A DNA stretch of 64,000 nt, taken from assembly GCF_023715845.1 (NCBI RefSeq), contig NZ_JAMBOR010000013.1, positions 1 through 64,000 on the forward strand. The letters run 5' to 3'. Source of the stretch: Fictibacillus phosphorivorans. Lineage in GTDB: Bacteria; Bacillota; Bacilli; Bacillales; Fictibacillaceae. The notes beneath the pieces were generated by a model. That model was not told where the DNA came from. It worked only from the letters and a program-made list of their open reading frames with translations, and did not search any database. Positions 1 to 7,418 of this stretch are shown in pieces (within the stretch, counting starts at the first letter, position 1; every line of letters starts with the position of its first letter). The position numbers and the translations under genes are program-made.

Positions 1-11
1 ATAAAGCGCCC

Positions 12-38
12 ATAATAAAAAGCCTCTGTGAAGAGGCT
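12..38 (-). terminator. Rho-independent terminator (minus strand)
   Basis: A 7-bp stem (AGCCTCT/AGAGGCT) with a 4-nt loop is followed, read on the minus strand, by a T-rich tract. It lies about 145 bp beyond the azoreductase stop and probably ends that transcript. Confidence 0.6.
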
Positions 39-184
39 CATTGATGTTCATATGAAAATCCCTTAAGAATGGGACTCAATTGAATATTTCTCACAAAATT
101 TATCTCCACTTTATTGACAGAAGTCCATACTTAAGCAATAGGACCCAGCCCATTGCTTCTTTCTTAATTCAGATATGATTTTTC

Positions 185-820
185 TTAAAAGGTATGCGCT
201 GCGTCTTTGGCTCGTGCGATGGCGTTTTCCTTTATTTGATCGGCCTTGTCAGGCATTGCGGCATGTCCTTCGATAAAAATCCCTTCGAATGAGGGAACAC
301 CGAAAAATTGCATGATGATGCTTAAGTAGCGATGTCCCATTTCCATTCCTGCTGCAGGTCCTTCGGAATAAATGCCTCCGCGCGCTTGGATGTGTATTGC
401 TTTTTTATCCGTTAGAAGACCAACCGGCCCTTGCTCTGTGTATTTAAATGTTTTCCCTGCAACGGCGACTGAATCGATATAAGCTTTCATTACTGGCGGG
501 AACGAAAAGTTCCACAATGGCGTAACAAAGACATATTTATCGGCTGAGACGAACTGATCACATAACTCTGAAAGTCTTCCCACTTTTGCCTTTTCTTCTG
601 AAGACAGTTCGTCAAATCCTTTACCTGATTGAAGTTTCCCCCAACCACTGAAAACATCTACATCGATTGGAGGAATATCATCTTTATAGAGATCCACGTT
701 CACTACTTCATGATCGGGATTAATAAGTTTGTACTCTTCGATAAATACTTTGCCTACCGCCATGCTGTAAGACATAGTATCATCATGAGGATGTGCGGTT
801 ATGTATAAAACTCTTGTCAT
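185..820 (-). CDS. azoR: FMN-dependent NADH-azoreductase / NAD(P)H quinone oxidoreductase
   Basis: Flavodoxin-fold oxidoreductase of the AzoR/quinone reductase family, 211 aa, the usual length. Enzymes of this family reduce azo compounds and quinones with NAD(P)H and FMN in the cytoplasm. The N-terminus is a beta strand followed by HPHDD, and the FMN-contacting [17 protein letters not shown] segment (about residues 100-115) and the RGG loop (about residue 147) are clear. A start at 841 would add seven residues with no ribosome binding site; the ATG at 820 has AGG at suitable spacing and gives the standard MTRVLYI start. It stands alone, downstream of a small ORF in the same direction. Substrate cannot be predicted. 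Confidence 0.9.
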   Translation of the reverse strand: MTRVLYITAHPHDDTMSYSMAVGKVFIEEYKLINPDHEVVNVDLYKDDIPPIDVDVFSGWGKLQSGKGFDELSSEEKAKVGRLSELCDQFVSADKYVFVTPLWNFSFPPVMKAYIDSVAVAGKTFKYTEQGPVGLLTDKKAIHIQARGGIYSEGPAAGMEMGHRYLSIIMQFFGVPSFEGIFIEGHAAMPDKADQIKENAIARAKDAAHTF

Positions 821-841
821 AGAATGAACCTGACCTTTCAT

Positions 842-991
842 TTATTCATTGGTTTCATGCAAATAAGGATTTCCGCTGATCTTCGCTCTCACTTTATCCG
901 TTAATTCAAACGGCTCTGTTATCACTTCTTGCTCTGTTTCCCTTGTGCTTGGCAAGCTTCCATCATAATGAACTGGTTTATTTTCCACCAT
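842..991 (-). CDS. Small hydrophilic protein, 49 aa (YozQ/DUF4025-like)
   Basis: A 49-aa ORF begins at an ATG preceded by GGGGGGTGAGTGT, a good Bacillus ribosome binding site. The product is acidic and hydrophilic, with no membrane segment; it ends in a KVRAKISGNPYLHE motif. The size and composition recall small YozQ-type (DUF4025) proteins of Bacillaceae, an assignment made from memory. It stops 21 bp before the azoreductase start, so the two may be co-transcribed. No function can be proposed. Confidence 0.65.
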   Translation of the reverse strand: MVENKPVHYDGSLPSTRETEQEVITEPFELTDKVRAKISGNPYLHETNE

Positions 992-1052
992 ACACTCACC
1001 CCCCACTTATTTTATACCCTATATTTACACCTATTCATTTACTCTTTATTAC

Positions 1053-1081
1053 AAAAAGACTATCTGCTTTAACAGATAGCC
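1053..1081 (-). terminator. Terminator of the SASP gene
   Basis: A 9-bp stem (GGCTATCTG/CAGATAGTC, one G-U) with a 6-nt loop and a T-run on the minus strand lies 18 bp past the SASP stop codon. Confidence 0.8.
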
Positions 1082-1098
1082 TTAGCCATGTTATTCAA

Positions 1099-1281
1099 TT
1101 ATTTACGGCCACCAAGAGCTTGAGCTACAAGACGCTTTGTGATCTCACCACCTACAGATCCGTTTGCACGAGATGTAGTGTCTGCTCCAAGGTTTACACC
1201 GAATTCAGAAGCGATTTCATATTTCATTTGGTCGATAGCTTGTTGTGCACCTGGTACTACTAATTGGTTGTTGTTAGGCAT
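1099..1281 (-). CDS. Alpha/beta-type small acid-soluble spore protein
   Basis: A 60-aa protein with both signature blocks of alpha/beta SASPs: the germination protease site region (about residues 18-30, [11 protein letters not shown]) and the DNA-binding GGEITKRLV segment near the C-terminus. These proteins coat spore DNA, protect it against UV and heat, and are degraded during germination. The start at 1281 has a near-perfect AAGGAGGTGAAAATA ribosome binding site; the three extra upstream residues are not used. SASP genes are usually sigma-G dependent; I could not fix a convincing sigma-G promoter here. Single gene with its own terminator. Confidence 0.97.
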   Translation of the reverse strand: MPNNNQLVVPGAQQAIDQMKYEIASEFGVNLGADTTSRANGSVGGEITKRLVAQALGGRK

Positions 1282-1366
1282 TATTTTCACCTCCTTGTGT
1301 TATTAAAGTTATAGTTCCACCCTCTTTTTTTCTTATACATACAAGGAAGAGGTAGTATTTGTTAAG

Positions 1367-1401
1367 AAATATAAAAAGAAACGATTGAAAAAACAATCGT
1401 T
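1367..1401 (-). terminator. Terminator of the nitroreductase gene
   Basis: Stem AACGATTG/CAATCGTT with a 6-nt loop, then a T-rich tail on the minus strand, between the nitroreductase and the SASP gene. Confidence 0.75.
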
Positions 1402-1471
1402 CCTGTGAAACTAATGGCAAACACTCATTTATACTCTTAATTTTTCACTGAACATTTAACTAATATTCTTT

Positions 1472-2041
1472 TTAATTCATCCATACTGTGTAATCTTCAA
1501 AGTCAGTTTTCTTTACGGCTTTTGGCGTTAAATCAGGGTACCCGATATAGATAAAGCCAGCCATTTCTCCTTTTGGTGTTAGCCCAAAAAATTCTTTTAC
1601 TTTTTCATGATACGCTGCGCCCCCTGTTCTCCAAATCGCTCCTAAACCTAATGCGTGCGCGGTAAGCAGCATGTTTTGAATCGCGCTGCAGACTGCTGCA
1701 TACTCTTCTTTTATCATAACGTTCTTCTTATCTCCAGGTTCCACACCTACCGCGATGATGACAGGAGCTCTTAAGGGATTATTCCTCGCTTTTTCCGCTT
1801 TTTTGTTCCATTCATCCGGCACTAAATCTACATTTTCAAGCCGGGCGATATCTTCTAATACTCCTCCGAGCTTTTTTCTGCTATCCCCTATTAACACAAA
1901 AAAACGCCAAGGCTCAGTTCGGTAATGGTTCGGTGCATATGTTCCTGCTTCAAGAATTTTTTTAATAGCGTCGGAAGAAACCGGATCATCTTTTACTTTG
2001 CCTATACTTCTCCTTGTTTTAATGGCTTCTGTAAGATCCAT
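1472..2041 (-). CDS. Nitroreductase family protein (YfhC/YdjA-like)
   Basis: FMN-dependent NAD(P)H nitroreductase, 189 aa, the length of the YdjA/YfhC subgroup. The N-terminal KTRRSIGKVKDDPV motif binds the FMN phosphate; the APNHYRTEPWRF segment (about residues 32-43) and LGLGAIWRTG (about 133) are subgroup hallmarks. The enzyme probably reduces nitro or quinone compounds; the natural substrate is unknown. An open frame reaches 2317, but that would overlap the divergent tnrA gene. The ATG at 2041 follows GGGAGGGGAGTG, and a TTG four codons upstream is an alternative. It is divergent from tnrA and shares a 208-bp control region containing a TnrA/GlnR-like site. Confidence 0.88.
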   Translation of the reverse strand: MDLTEAIKTRRSIGKVKDDPVSSDAIKKILEAGTYAPNHYRTEPWRFFVLIGDSRKKLGGVLEDIARLENVDLVPDEWNKKAEKARNNPLRAPVIIAVGVEPGDKKNVMIKEEYAAVCSAIQNMLLTAHALGLGAIWRTGGAAYHEKVKEFFGLTPKGEMAGFIYIGYPDLTPKAVKKTDFEDYTVWMN

Positions 2042-2148
2042 GATGGCCAACACTCCCCTCCCTAATAGAAGTATTCTGACCTTCCGATATCTAGAATACA
2101 TAAAAAAATAGGAAGTAATCACCATTTTAAACGATAAACATAAAATAA

Positions 2149-2165
2149 TGTAAGGAATCCTAACA
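2149..2165. promoter_or_regulatory. TnrA/GlnR-type box overlapping the tnrA promoter
   Basis: TGTAAGGAATCCTAACA fits the 17-bp TnrA/GlnR consensus TGTNANAWWWTNTNACA except at positions 7 and 11. A perfect -10, TATAAT, lies at 2175-2180, so the box covers the expected -35 of the tnrA promoter. That position suits repression or complex autoregulation better than classical TnrA activation. Confidence 0.6.
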
Positions 2166-2249
2166 TGATTATGATATAATAAGTAACAAAATTCTGAAAA
2201 ATAGTAGATAAATTGCTTTTCCTTCATTCTTAAAAGGGAGGTAACATCG

Positions 2250-2564
2250 ATGTCTGATGATAAAACGTCGTATAAACACAAAAAAGTTATGTCGATCGGT
2301 ATCGTTCGAGAGCTCACTGGTTTGTCAGAACGGAAGATTCGTTATTACGAAGAAAGAAAGCTGATCTTTCCTGAACGGACCGATCGGGGCACACGAAAAT
2401 ATTCTTTCTCTGATGTGGAAACGTTGATGGAGATTGCAAATCGGATAGAAGACGGCGTCCAAACCTTTGAGATTAAAAAGGAAATGAAGAGAAAACAGCA
2501 GCGTGAAGAACGAAACAAGATGATACGCGGACAGATCAACGCACAGTTTAATATAAGAAAATAA
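2250..2564 (+). CDS. tnrA: TnrA, MerR-family global nitrogen regulator
   Basis: A 104-aa MerR-type regulator very similar to B. subtilis TnrA, which activates or represses nitrogen genes under nitrogen limitation and is controlled by feedback-inhibited glutamine synthetase. The winged helix-turn-helix covers about residues 13-80 ([25 protein letters not shown]-type core) and includes the GTRKYSF wing. The short C-terminal tail, about residues 85-104 ([12 protein letters not shown]), corresponds to the glutamine synthetase-binding tail of TnrA. This tail, and the [13 protein letters not shown] start, fit TnrA better than the longer GlnR. Ribosome binding site AAAGGGAGGTAACATCG. The ammonium transporter downstream carries a matching box. 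Confidence 0.9.
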   Translation: MSDDKTSYKHKKVMSIGIVRELTGLSERKIRYYEERKLIFPERTDRGTRKYSFSDVETLMEIANRIEDGVQTFEIKKEMKRKQQREERNKMIRGQINAQFNIRK

Positions 2565-2606
2565 GACAGCTGGCTTACCCTACAGGTTTCCGGCTGTCTT
2601 ATTTTG
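2557..2606. terminator. Bidirectional terminator between tnrA and the exonuclease gene
   Basis: Stem AAGACAGC/GCTGTCTT flanked by A-rich sequence on the left and T-rich on the right, so it can work on both strands. It overlaps both stop codons. Confidence 0.8.
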
Positions 2607-3327
2607 ATAGCTTTTCATATACATCACGCAGCGTTTTACAACCCTGCTCTTGAATCTTATCCACGCATTGACACCAAAGTTCGGCAGTCATCTTCGCATC
2701 CCCTAATGCATGATGCCGGTCTTTTACTGGAATTCCGCAATGTTCACAGCAATCTTCCAATCGGATTACATTTGAATCTGGTTCTGCAATTTTTAATAAA
2801 AAAGACGTATCCACGATTCTATGCTTGAAATGCGTTCTGAATAGTTTCCAGTTGAAATGCTGCAGAAAGCTTTTTTCGTGGCTTGCATGATGAGCCACTA
2901 GGACATCCCCCTTTACAAACTTATAAAAATCGATAAGTACGTTTGATAAAGTTTGTGCATTCTCAAAGTCTTCTTCCTTTAAACCTGTCAACTGTTTGAT
3001 CTCTGGGGTCAGTTCAGTATTGCATTTGGCCAATGAATAAAAGCTTTCTTCATCGACTACTTTTCCATGTTTTACTTTTACAGCACCAATCGAAAGAATC
3101 TCATTTCCTTTATCGGGGAAAAAACCGGTTGTTTCGAGGTCGAATACAACAGCATTCAGTTCGTTCAGCGGAATATCCAGACTTTCTTCAACTTTCACTT
3201 CTTTTTGAAGTTGTCTCAAAAAAGCCATGTGCTGAGCACTTGACTGCCCTTGCAACGAGGCATAAACACCCGGATTGATCTTGCCATGTACCTGTTTCAT
3301 AAACTGAATGAATGGATTGATTCTCAT
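2599..3327 (-). CDS. DnaQ-like 3'-5' exonuclease (DEDDh family)
   Basis: A 242-aa protein with an N-terminal extension of about 55 residues and then a DEDDh exonuclease domain. Exo I is VVFDLETTG (about residues 60-68), Exo III is HHALGD (about 205-210). Exo II reads AHHASHEKSFL, where the usual second aspartate (HNAxFD) is replaced by glutamate. The ATG overlaps the stop of the DUF294 gene by four bases (ATGA), so translation is coupled. Such DUF294 plus DnaQ-exonuclease pairs are also known next to solute transporters in other bacteria. The physiological substrate is unknown; it is not expected to be the replicative proofreader. Confidence 0.85.
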   Translation of the reverse strand: MRINPFIQFMKQVHGKINPGVYASLQGQSSAQHMAFLRQLQKEVKVEESLDIPLNELNAVVFDLETTGFFPDKGNEILSIGAVKVKHGKVVDEESFYSLAKCNTELTPEIKQLTGLKEEDFENAQTLSNVLIDFYKFVKGDVLVAHHASHEKSFLQHFNWKLFRTHFKHRIVDTSFLLKIAEPDSNVIRLEDCCEHCGIPVKDRHHALGDAKMTAELWCQCVDKIQEQGCKTLRDVYEKLSK

Positions 3328-4286
3328 TTACTCATCAATCCTTTGATGATTGACTGTGTATACTCCTGGAGTTTTTGTCCTGATTTTAAAATCTGTTTTA
3401 ATTCTTTTCTTTCATTCTTATTTAACCCTTTTATGTTCAGATAGTGAATATCATCATAACTTTCCTTCATCGTCTTATGAAACAAAAGCCTGTAATGAAG
3501 CAGTTTCTCAAATTCACTTTTATATGCTAGCAGGTTATGGCTGTATTTTGGTAGCTGTGACAAAGCTTCCATCCTAGAAAGTGTCGAAACTTCTTCTACG
3601 TTTTCTTTAAGCGCTAATAATCGTACTGCATTCACATAGGGCAGGAATCCAGACTGCTTAATGTCAATGCTCCCGGCATGCGAACCATGAGTTTCAGGTA
3701 GAAACTGATGGAAAAAGCCGACTGCTTTTTTCGTGTGTATCGTATTTTCTAAAAAACGTTCTAGAAGTTCGGGCTTATTCTTGATGGTGTCATGAACCGT
3801 TTCCTTTAATTGAAGAAGATATTCCCTCTCTCCTTCCAACGCCCTCGCATCATAAAAGATCAGCAAGTACCGCAAGCTCTCAAAGCTTCGTTCATTAAGC
3901 CATCCTCTGAGCTGTTGTGCCCAGCTCACTCTAGATTTGCACCAGACAGGATTGGAACTCATCACTTTACCATCACAATAAGGATAACCCGCTTCATTCA
4001 ATCCAAACGCTAATTCCTTTCCAAAGGCAATAAAGTAAGCGGCGTACTCCTCGCCATCTTGCTCATAAACGATACCGTGGTCTTGGTCACTGATGATCGC
4101 CTGTTCATACCTGCCTGCACTGCCCATGACAAACCAAGCATAATTACAAGGTGGTCGACCCATTTTCTTTTGAGCTGAATCAAACACCCTTTTCATGAGG
4201 GAATCGTGAAAGGCATTTAATTCGTTGGAGTCATTTATTTTTTCAATTTGGCTGTCTCGCCATTGTTTGATTTCGGTATAGGACAT
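3324..4286 (-). CDS. DUF294 putative nucleotidyltransferase
   Basis: A 320-aa protein with the nucleotidyltransferase fold of DUF294 and its C-terminal substrate-binding domain, related to the catalytic part of GlnD. The metal-binding core is FVMGSAGRYEQAIISDQDHG (about residues 51-70), with GSxxR and DxD. Further conserved segments are the CDGKVMSSNPVWC region and the C-terminal helices. CBS and cyclic nucleotide domains, common in relatives, are absent. An open frame runs to 4340, but the ATG at 4286 has GGAAGTG at good spacing. It lies 57 bp behind amtB and is coupled to the exonuclease. No PII (glnK) gene is present in the window, so any nitrogen signalling target is conjecture. Confidence 0.82.
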   Translation of the reverse strand: MSYTEIKQWRDSQIEKINDSNELNAFHDSLMKRVFDSAQKKMGRPPCNYAWFVMGSAGRYEQAIISDQDHGIVYEQDGEEYAAYFIAFGKELAFGLNEAGYPYCDGKVMSSNPVWCKSRVSWAQQLRGWLNERSFESLRYLLIFYDARALEGEREYLLQLKETVHDTIKNKPELLERFLENTIHTKKAVGFFHQFLPETHGSHAGSIDIKQSGFLPYVNAVRLLALKENVEEVSTLSRMEALSQLPKYSHNLLAYKSEFEKLLHYRLLFHKTMKESYDDIHYLNIKGLNKNERKELKQILKSGQKLQEYTQSIIKGLMSK

Positions 4287-4306
4287 AAAAAAACACTTCC
4301 AATCGT

Positions 4307-4335
4307 GTAAAAGCATTGAGGCGCCCCCAATGCTT
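4307..4335 (-). terminator. Partial terminator/attenuator between amtB and the DUF294 gene
   Basis: Stem AAGCATTG/CAATGCTT with a 9-nt loop and only a short T-run on the minus strand. It probably reduces, rather than stops, transcription from amtB into the DUF294 gene. Confidence 0.55.
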
Positions 4336-4343
4336 AACACTGT

Positions 4344-5618
4344 TTAATTTGCGATTTTATTCGTTTTTTCATTTGTAATAAATGCTTCAGGATAACCGTA
4401 GGTGCCGTGCTCACTTACGTCTAGACCTATAATTTCTTCTTCTTCACTCACACGCAATCCTTTCATCACTTTTTTCATAATAAATAAAATGGCGAAAGAA
4501 ACTCCAAAGGCGTAGACCGCGGAAACAGAAACACCCAATGCCTGAACACCAAGCTGCGAGAATCCACCTCCGTAAAATAATCCCGGCTGACCGACTGTTG
4601 CGAGTTCTGGTGTAGCAAACAGTCCCGTCGACAATGTGCCCCAGATTCCTGCAGCTCCATGAACGGACAACGCGTAAATTGGATCATCCACTTTCAACCT
4701 GTCGAAGAACTTTACACTGTAGAAAACTAAGATTCCCGCTATAAATCCGATCACAACGGCCGCCCATGTTTCCACGAAAGCACAGGATGCTGTAATGGCT
4801 ACGAGCCCCGCAAGTGCACCGTTTAAGATCGTGGGGATATCTGATTTCCCAAGCACAACCCATGAAATGATAAGCGCAGCTACTGCTCCCGCACCAGCAG
4901 CAATGTTCGTGTTAAGAGCAACAAATCCAAAAAAGCCATCATCTACTACAAGCGTACTGCCGCCGTTGAAGCCAAACCAGCCTACCCATAGAACGATTAC
5001 CCCAAGTGCTGTGTAGACTTGATTATGACCAAAGATGTTGTTAACGGTACCGTTCTTATTGAACTTCCCAATGCGCGGTTTGAGTAAGACTGTTGCCGCG
5101 AATGCTGCCATCGCACCTGTTAAGTGAACGACGGTCGAACCTGCGAAGTCTTGCTTCCCATGTTCAGCTAACCATCCGCCACCCCAGATCCAATGTGCAA
5201 CAACTGGATAAACGACTACTGAAAAAAGAATCGCGAATACGACATATGCAGATAACTTAGCGCGCTCAGCGAAACCACCAAATGCGATGGTTAAGGAGAT
5301 GCCAGCAAAAGCGAGCTGAAAAAGGAAAAACGCTGCTGTGGCATAAGGCATGTCACCTAATTGTTCACCAGAATAAAAAAAGTCCGATAAACCAACAAAG
5401 AAATTTGCGTTTTCTCCAAAAATAAATCCGTAGCCAACTGCCCAGAATACGATCGATGCCAACCCAAACGTAAAGACTGTTTTTCCGGCAATGTGACCGG
5501 CATTTTTCATTCTAGTTGATCCTGCTTCAAGCAGGATAAATCCCCCTTGCATCAAAATGACGAGTAGTGCACCAAGCATCAGCCAGACACTATTCAATGA
5601 AAATAAGATTCCTTCCAT
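4344..5618 (-). CDS. amtB: Ammonium transporter (Amt/NrgA family)
   Basis: A 424-aa polytopic membrane protein of the Amt family with about 11 transmembrane segments. The twin pore histidines appear as STVVHLTGAMAAF (about residue 167) and SVHGAAGIWGTL (about 320), and the YGYPEAF segment sits in the cytoplasmic tail. It imports ammonium at low concentration. In B. subtilis the homologue NrgA is followed by the PII protein NrgB; here the downstream gene is a DUF294 nucleotidyltransferase instead. Start ATG at 5618 with AGGGGGC. A near-consensus TnrA box about 48 bp upstream of the predicted transcription start indicates activation by TnrA under nitrogen limitation. Confidence 0.96.
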   Translation of the reverse strand: MEGILFSLNSVWLMLGALLVILMQGGFILLEAGSTRMKNAGHIAGKTVFTFGLASIVFWAVGYGFIFGENANFFVGLSDFFYSGEQLGDMPYATAAFFLFQLAFAGISLTIAFGGFAERAKLSAYVVFAILFSVVVYPVVAHWIWGGGWLAEHGKQDFAGSTVVHLTGAMAAFAATVLLKPRIGKFNKNGTVNNIFGHNQVYTALGVIVLWVGWFGFNGGSTLVVDDGFFGFVALNTNIAAGAGAVAALIISWVVLGKSDIPTILNGALAGLVAITASCAFVETWAAVVIGFIAGILVFYSVKFFDRLKVDDPIYALSVHGAAGIWGTLSTGLFATPELATVGQPGLFYGGGFSQLGVQALGVSVSAVYAFGVSFAILFIMKKVMKGLRVSEEEEIIGLDVSEHGTYGYPEAFITNEKTNKIAN

Positions 5619-5651
5619 TTTAGGACGCCCCCTGTAAGTGATATTTCTTTC

Positions 5652-5702
5652 ATTCTATACGGTTCTGGCGCAGATTCTACTTTCATGTAAGGAAATCTGA
5701 CA
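5652..5702 (-). promoter_or_regulatory. amtB promoter with TnrA box
   Basis: TGTAAGGAAATCTGACA (5686-5702) matches the TnrA consensus at all but one defined position. On the minus strand a -10-like TAGAAT lies at 5657-5652, so the box centre is near -49, the position used by activated TnrA promoters in B. subtilis. The first nine bases are identical to the box before tnrA. Confidence 0.8.
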
Positions 5703-5828
5703 TGGTTTTTGAATGAGCATCTTTAAGTCACTTTTCTTTACTTTTCTATTACAAATATTTATAGAAAAAGGACTGTCTGCTTATAGAGAGAAGTTATTAT
5801 TATTCTGAAATAAGAAGGGGGTTCAATC

Positions 5829-6026
5829 TTGAATAAGGATCATTTTGATTTATTTCTCGTTGAAGCTGCCATTGAAAACAGATTGCATCGTGTGGTATAT
5901 ACAGTTCCTTCAGTACCTGAGGCATATGAGAAATTCATGGGGGAAATTAAGAAGAATCAGGATGTTCAGAAGATCAAATCACTTGCTGTAAAAAAAGGCA
6001 CGATCCCGCTCGACATTTTCAAATAA
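5829..6026 (+). CDS. Hypothetical 65-aa protein
   Basis: A 65-aa soluble protein read from a TTG codon preceded by AAGGGGG at suitable spacing; it is followed by a strong terminator, which supports a real gene. There is no signal peptide or membrane segment, and the C-terminal half is lysine-rich (KKNQDVQKIKSLAVKKG). It is divergent from amtB, and the TnrA box lies in the shared 210-bp gap, so nitrogen control is possible. I do not recognise the family. Confidence 0.65.
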   Translation: MNKDHFDLFLVEAAIENRLHRVVYTVPSVPEAYEKFMGEIKKNQDVQKIKSLAVKKGTIPLDIFK

Positions 6027-6041
6027 TTCTATTACAAAGCG

Positions 6042-6077
6042 AAAGGGAACTTCCTTTATGGAGAGTTCCCTTTTTAT
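6042..6077 (+). terminator. Rho-independent terminator
   Basis: Stem AAAGGGAACT/AGTTCCCTTT followed by T's on the plus strand, 16 bp past the 65-aa gene. Confidence 0.85.
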
Positions 6078-6120
6078 TGAATATGAGGATAATGTATGAG
6101 GAGGATTATGAACGAAATGA

Positions 6121-7104
6121 TTACAGGGTTTTAACTTCAGCTTCATGCAGTTCGTTTTTGGCGTTTTGTGCAGGGTGTTCTTCTGCCCGTTTTCCCCACC
6201 ACGTCGCTAAGAGTGGACCTGAGATGTTGTGCCATACGCTGAAAATCGCACTCGGGACAGCGGCAAGGGGTGAAAAGTGAGCCACTGCTAGAGCAGCACC
6301 CAATCCTGAATTCTGCATGCCCACTTCTATCGAAATCGCCTTTTGATCAGCAAAGTTTAGCTTTAATGCTTTCGCGATCAAAAAGCCGATCAAAAGTCCG
6401 AGCACATTATGAAGGACAACAATAGAGAATATTAAAAGACCTGTTTCAGCGATCTTTTCGGCATTAACTGCTACTACAGCTGCGGCAACGGCTACGATTC
6501 CAACAACGGAAACTAGCGGCAGGACCGTAATGCTTTTTTCAACCTGTTTGCGGAACAATACTTTTACCACAATCCCTAAAACGATAGGCACGAGCACGAT
6601 CTGTACGATGGATAAAAGCAGATCACCCGCTGAAACGGCAAGCCATTTACTCGCAAACACTAGCGTTAATGCTGGTGTTAGAATCGGCGCTAACAAGGTA
6701 GATACCGAGGTTACCGCAACCGATAAGGCTGTGTTTCCTTTCGCAAGAAACGTCATGACATTTGATGCGGTTCCGCCTGGACAGCACCCAACTAAAATCA
6801 CGCCTACTGCCACTTCAGGACTTAAACGGAAACCGACTGCCAGTCCAAATGCTAGGAGCGGCATGATCGTATATTGAGCAATCACTCCGATCATTACACT
6901 TTTTGGCTGTTGAAAAACGGCCTTAAAGTCACCGAGCGATAACGTTAGTCCCATACCAAACATGATGATGCCCAACAACAAGGCAATATGAGGAGCGATC
7001 CATGTGAATCCACCTGGAACAAAAAAGGCTAGGATGGCAAAAAGAATCACCCAAACTGCAAATGTACTGCCTGCTGCTTTACTTATTTTCTCTAGAAAAC
7101 TCAT
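6121..7104 (-). CDS. Bile acid:sodium symporter family (BASS) transporter, YocS-like
   Basis: A 327-aa protein with about nine or ten membrane segments of the BASS/SBF family, close in length and sequence pattern to B. subtilis YocS. Family features are MFGMGLTLSLGDF (about residue 46), GCCPGGTASNVMTFLAKGN (about 105-123) and the sodium-site IEVGMQNSGLGAALA (about 255-270). Bacterial members carry organic anions with sodium; the substrate here is unknown. The start at 7104 has AAAGGAGAGTGGGAACC; the extension to 7155 lacks a site. Single gene. The next upstream feature is a short periodic repeat array. Confidence 0.88.
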   Translation of the reverse strand: MSFLEKISKAAGSTFAVWVILFAILAFFVPGGFTWIAPHIALLLGIIMFGMGLTLSLGDFKAVFQQPKSVMIGVIAQYTIMPLLAFGLAVGFRLSPEVAVGVILVGCCPGGTASNVMTFLAKGNTALSVAVTSVSTLLAPILTPALTLVFASKWLAVSAGDLLLSIVQIVLVPIVLGIVVKVLFRKQVEKSITVLPLVSVVGIVAVAAAVVAVNAEKIAETGLLIFSIVVLHNVLGLLIGFLIAKALKLNFADQKAISIEVGMQNSGLGAALAVAHFSPLAAVPSAIFSVWHNISGPLLATWWGKRAEEHPAQNAKNELHEAEVKTL

Positions 7105-7208
7105 GGTTCCCACTCTCCTTTTATGAGAGTATAAACTAGTTATCAGAAATTTCAATATATATTCAGCTAAAAGTTGAAAATTGTTTGGTGAGGCTTCCTC
7201 AAAATGTA

Positions 7209-7266
7209 AAATTGGACGGTGATAGTGTATTTTTGTACAGTCGCGCGCGCTGTATTTTTGTACAGT
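7209..7266. repeat. Degenerate periodic array, TTTTTGTACAG core (array F)
   Basis: Three copies of a TTGxACxG core: TTGGACGGT at 7212, then TTTTTGTACAG at 7230 and 7254. Equivalent bases are 21 and 25 bp apart. The two complete copies flank a CGCGCGCGC run. The core is the same as in the larger array at 29262. The array occupies the 314-bp gap between the BASS gene and the ABC-F terminator. Confidence 0.6.
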
Positions 7267-7380
7267 GGAATTTATACATCGGACAACATCCGTTCATTAT
7301 CCGCTAAATACCCTCGTAAATTGCGGTTATCAATCCACTAACTAACAAAACAAACTTTCCGAATGTACAAATCCCAAACA

Positions 7381-7410
7381 CAAAAAAGCCAACTCAAAAT
7401 TGAGCTGGCT
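7381..7410 (-). terminator. Terminator of the ABC-F gene
   Basis: An 11-bp stem with one mismatch (AGCCAACTCAA/TTGAGCTGGCT) followed by six T's on the minus strand, 9 bp after the stop codon. Confidence 0.85.
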
Positions 7411-7418
7411 GCTAAAAA

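Noticed and set aside
943-1263. 106-aa plus-strand ORF opposite the SASP gene
   Set aside because: Antisense to a certain SASP gene, no ribosome binding site and no protein-like composition.
2042-2317. N-terminal extension of the nitroreductase
   Set aside because: It would overlap the start of tnrA and cross its promoter; the family N-terminus begins at 2041.
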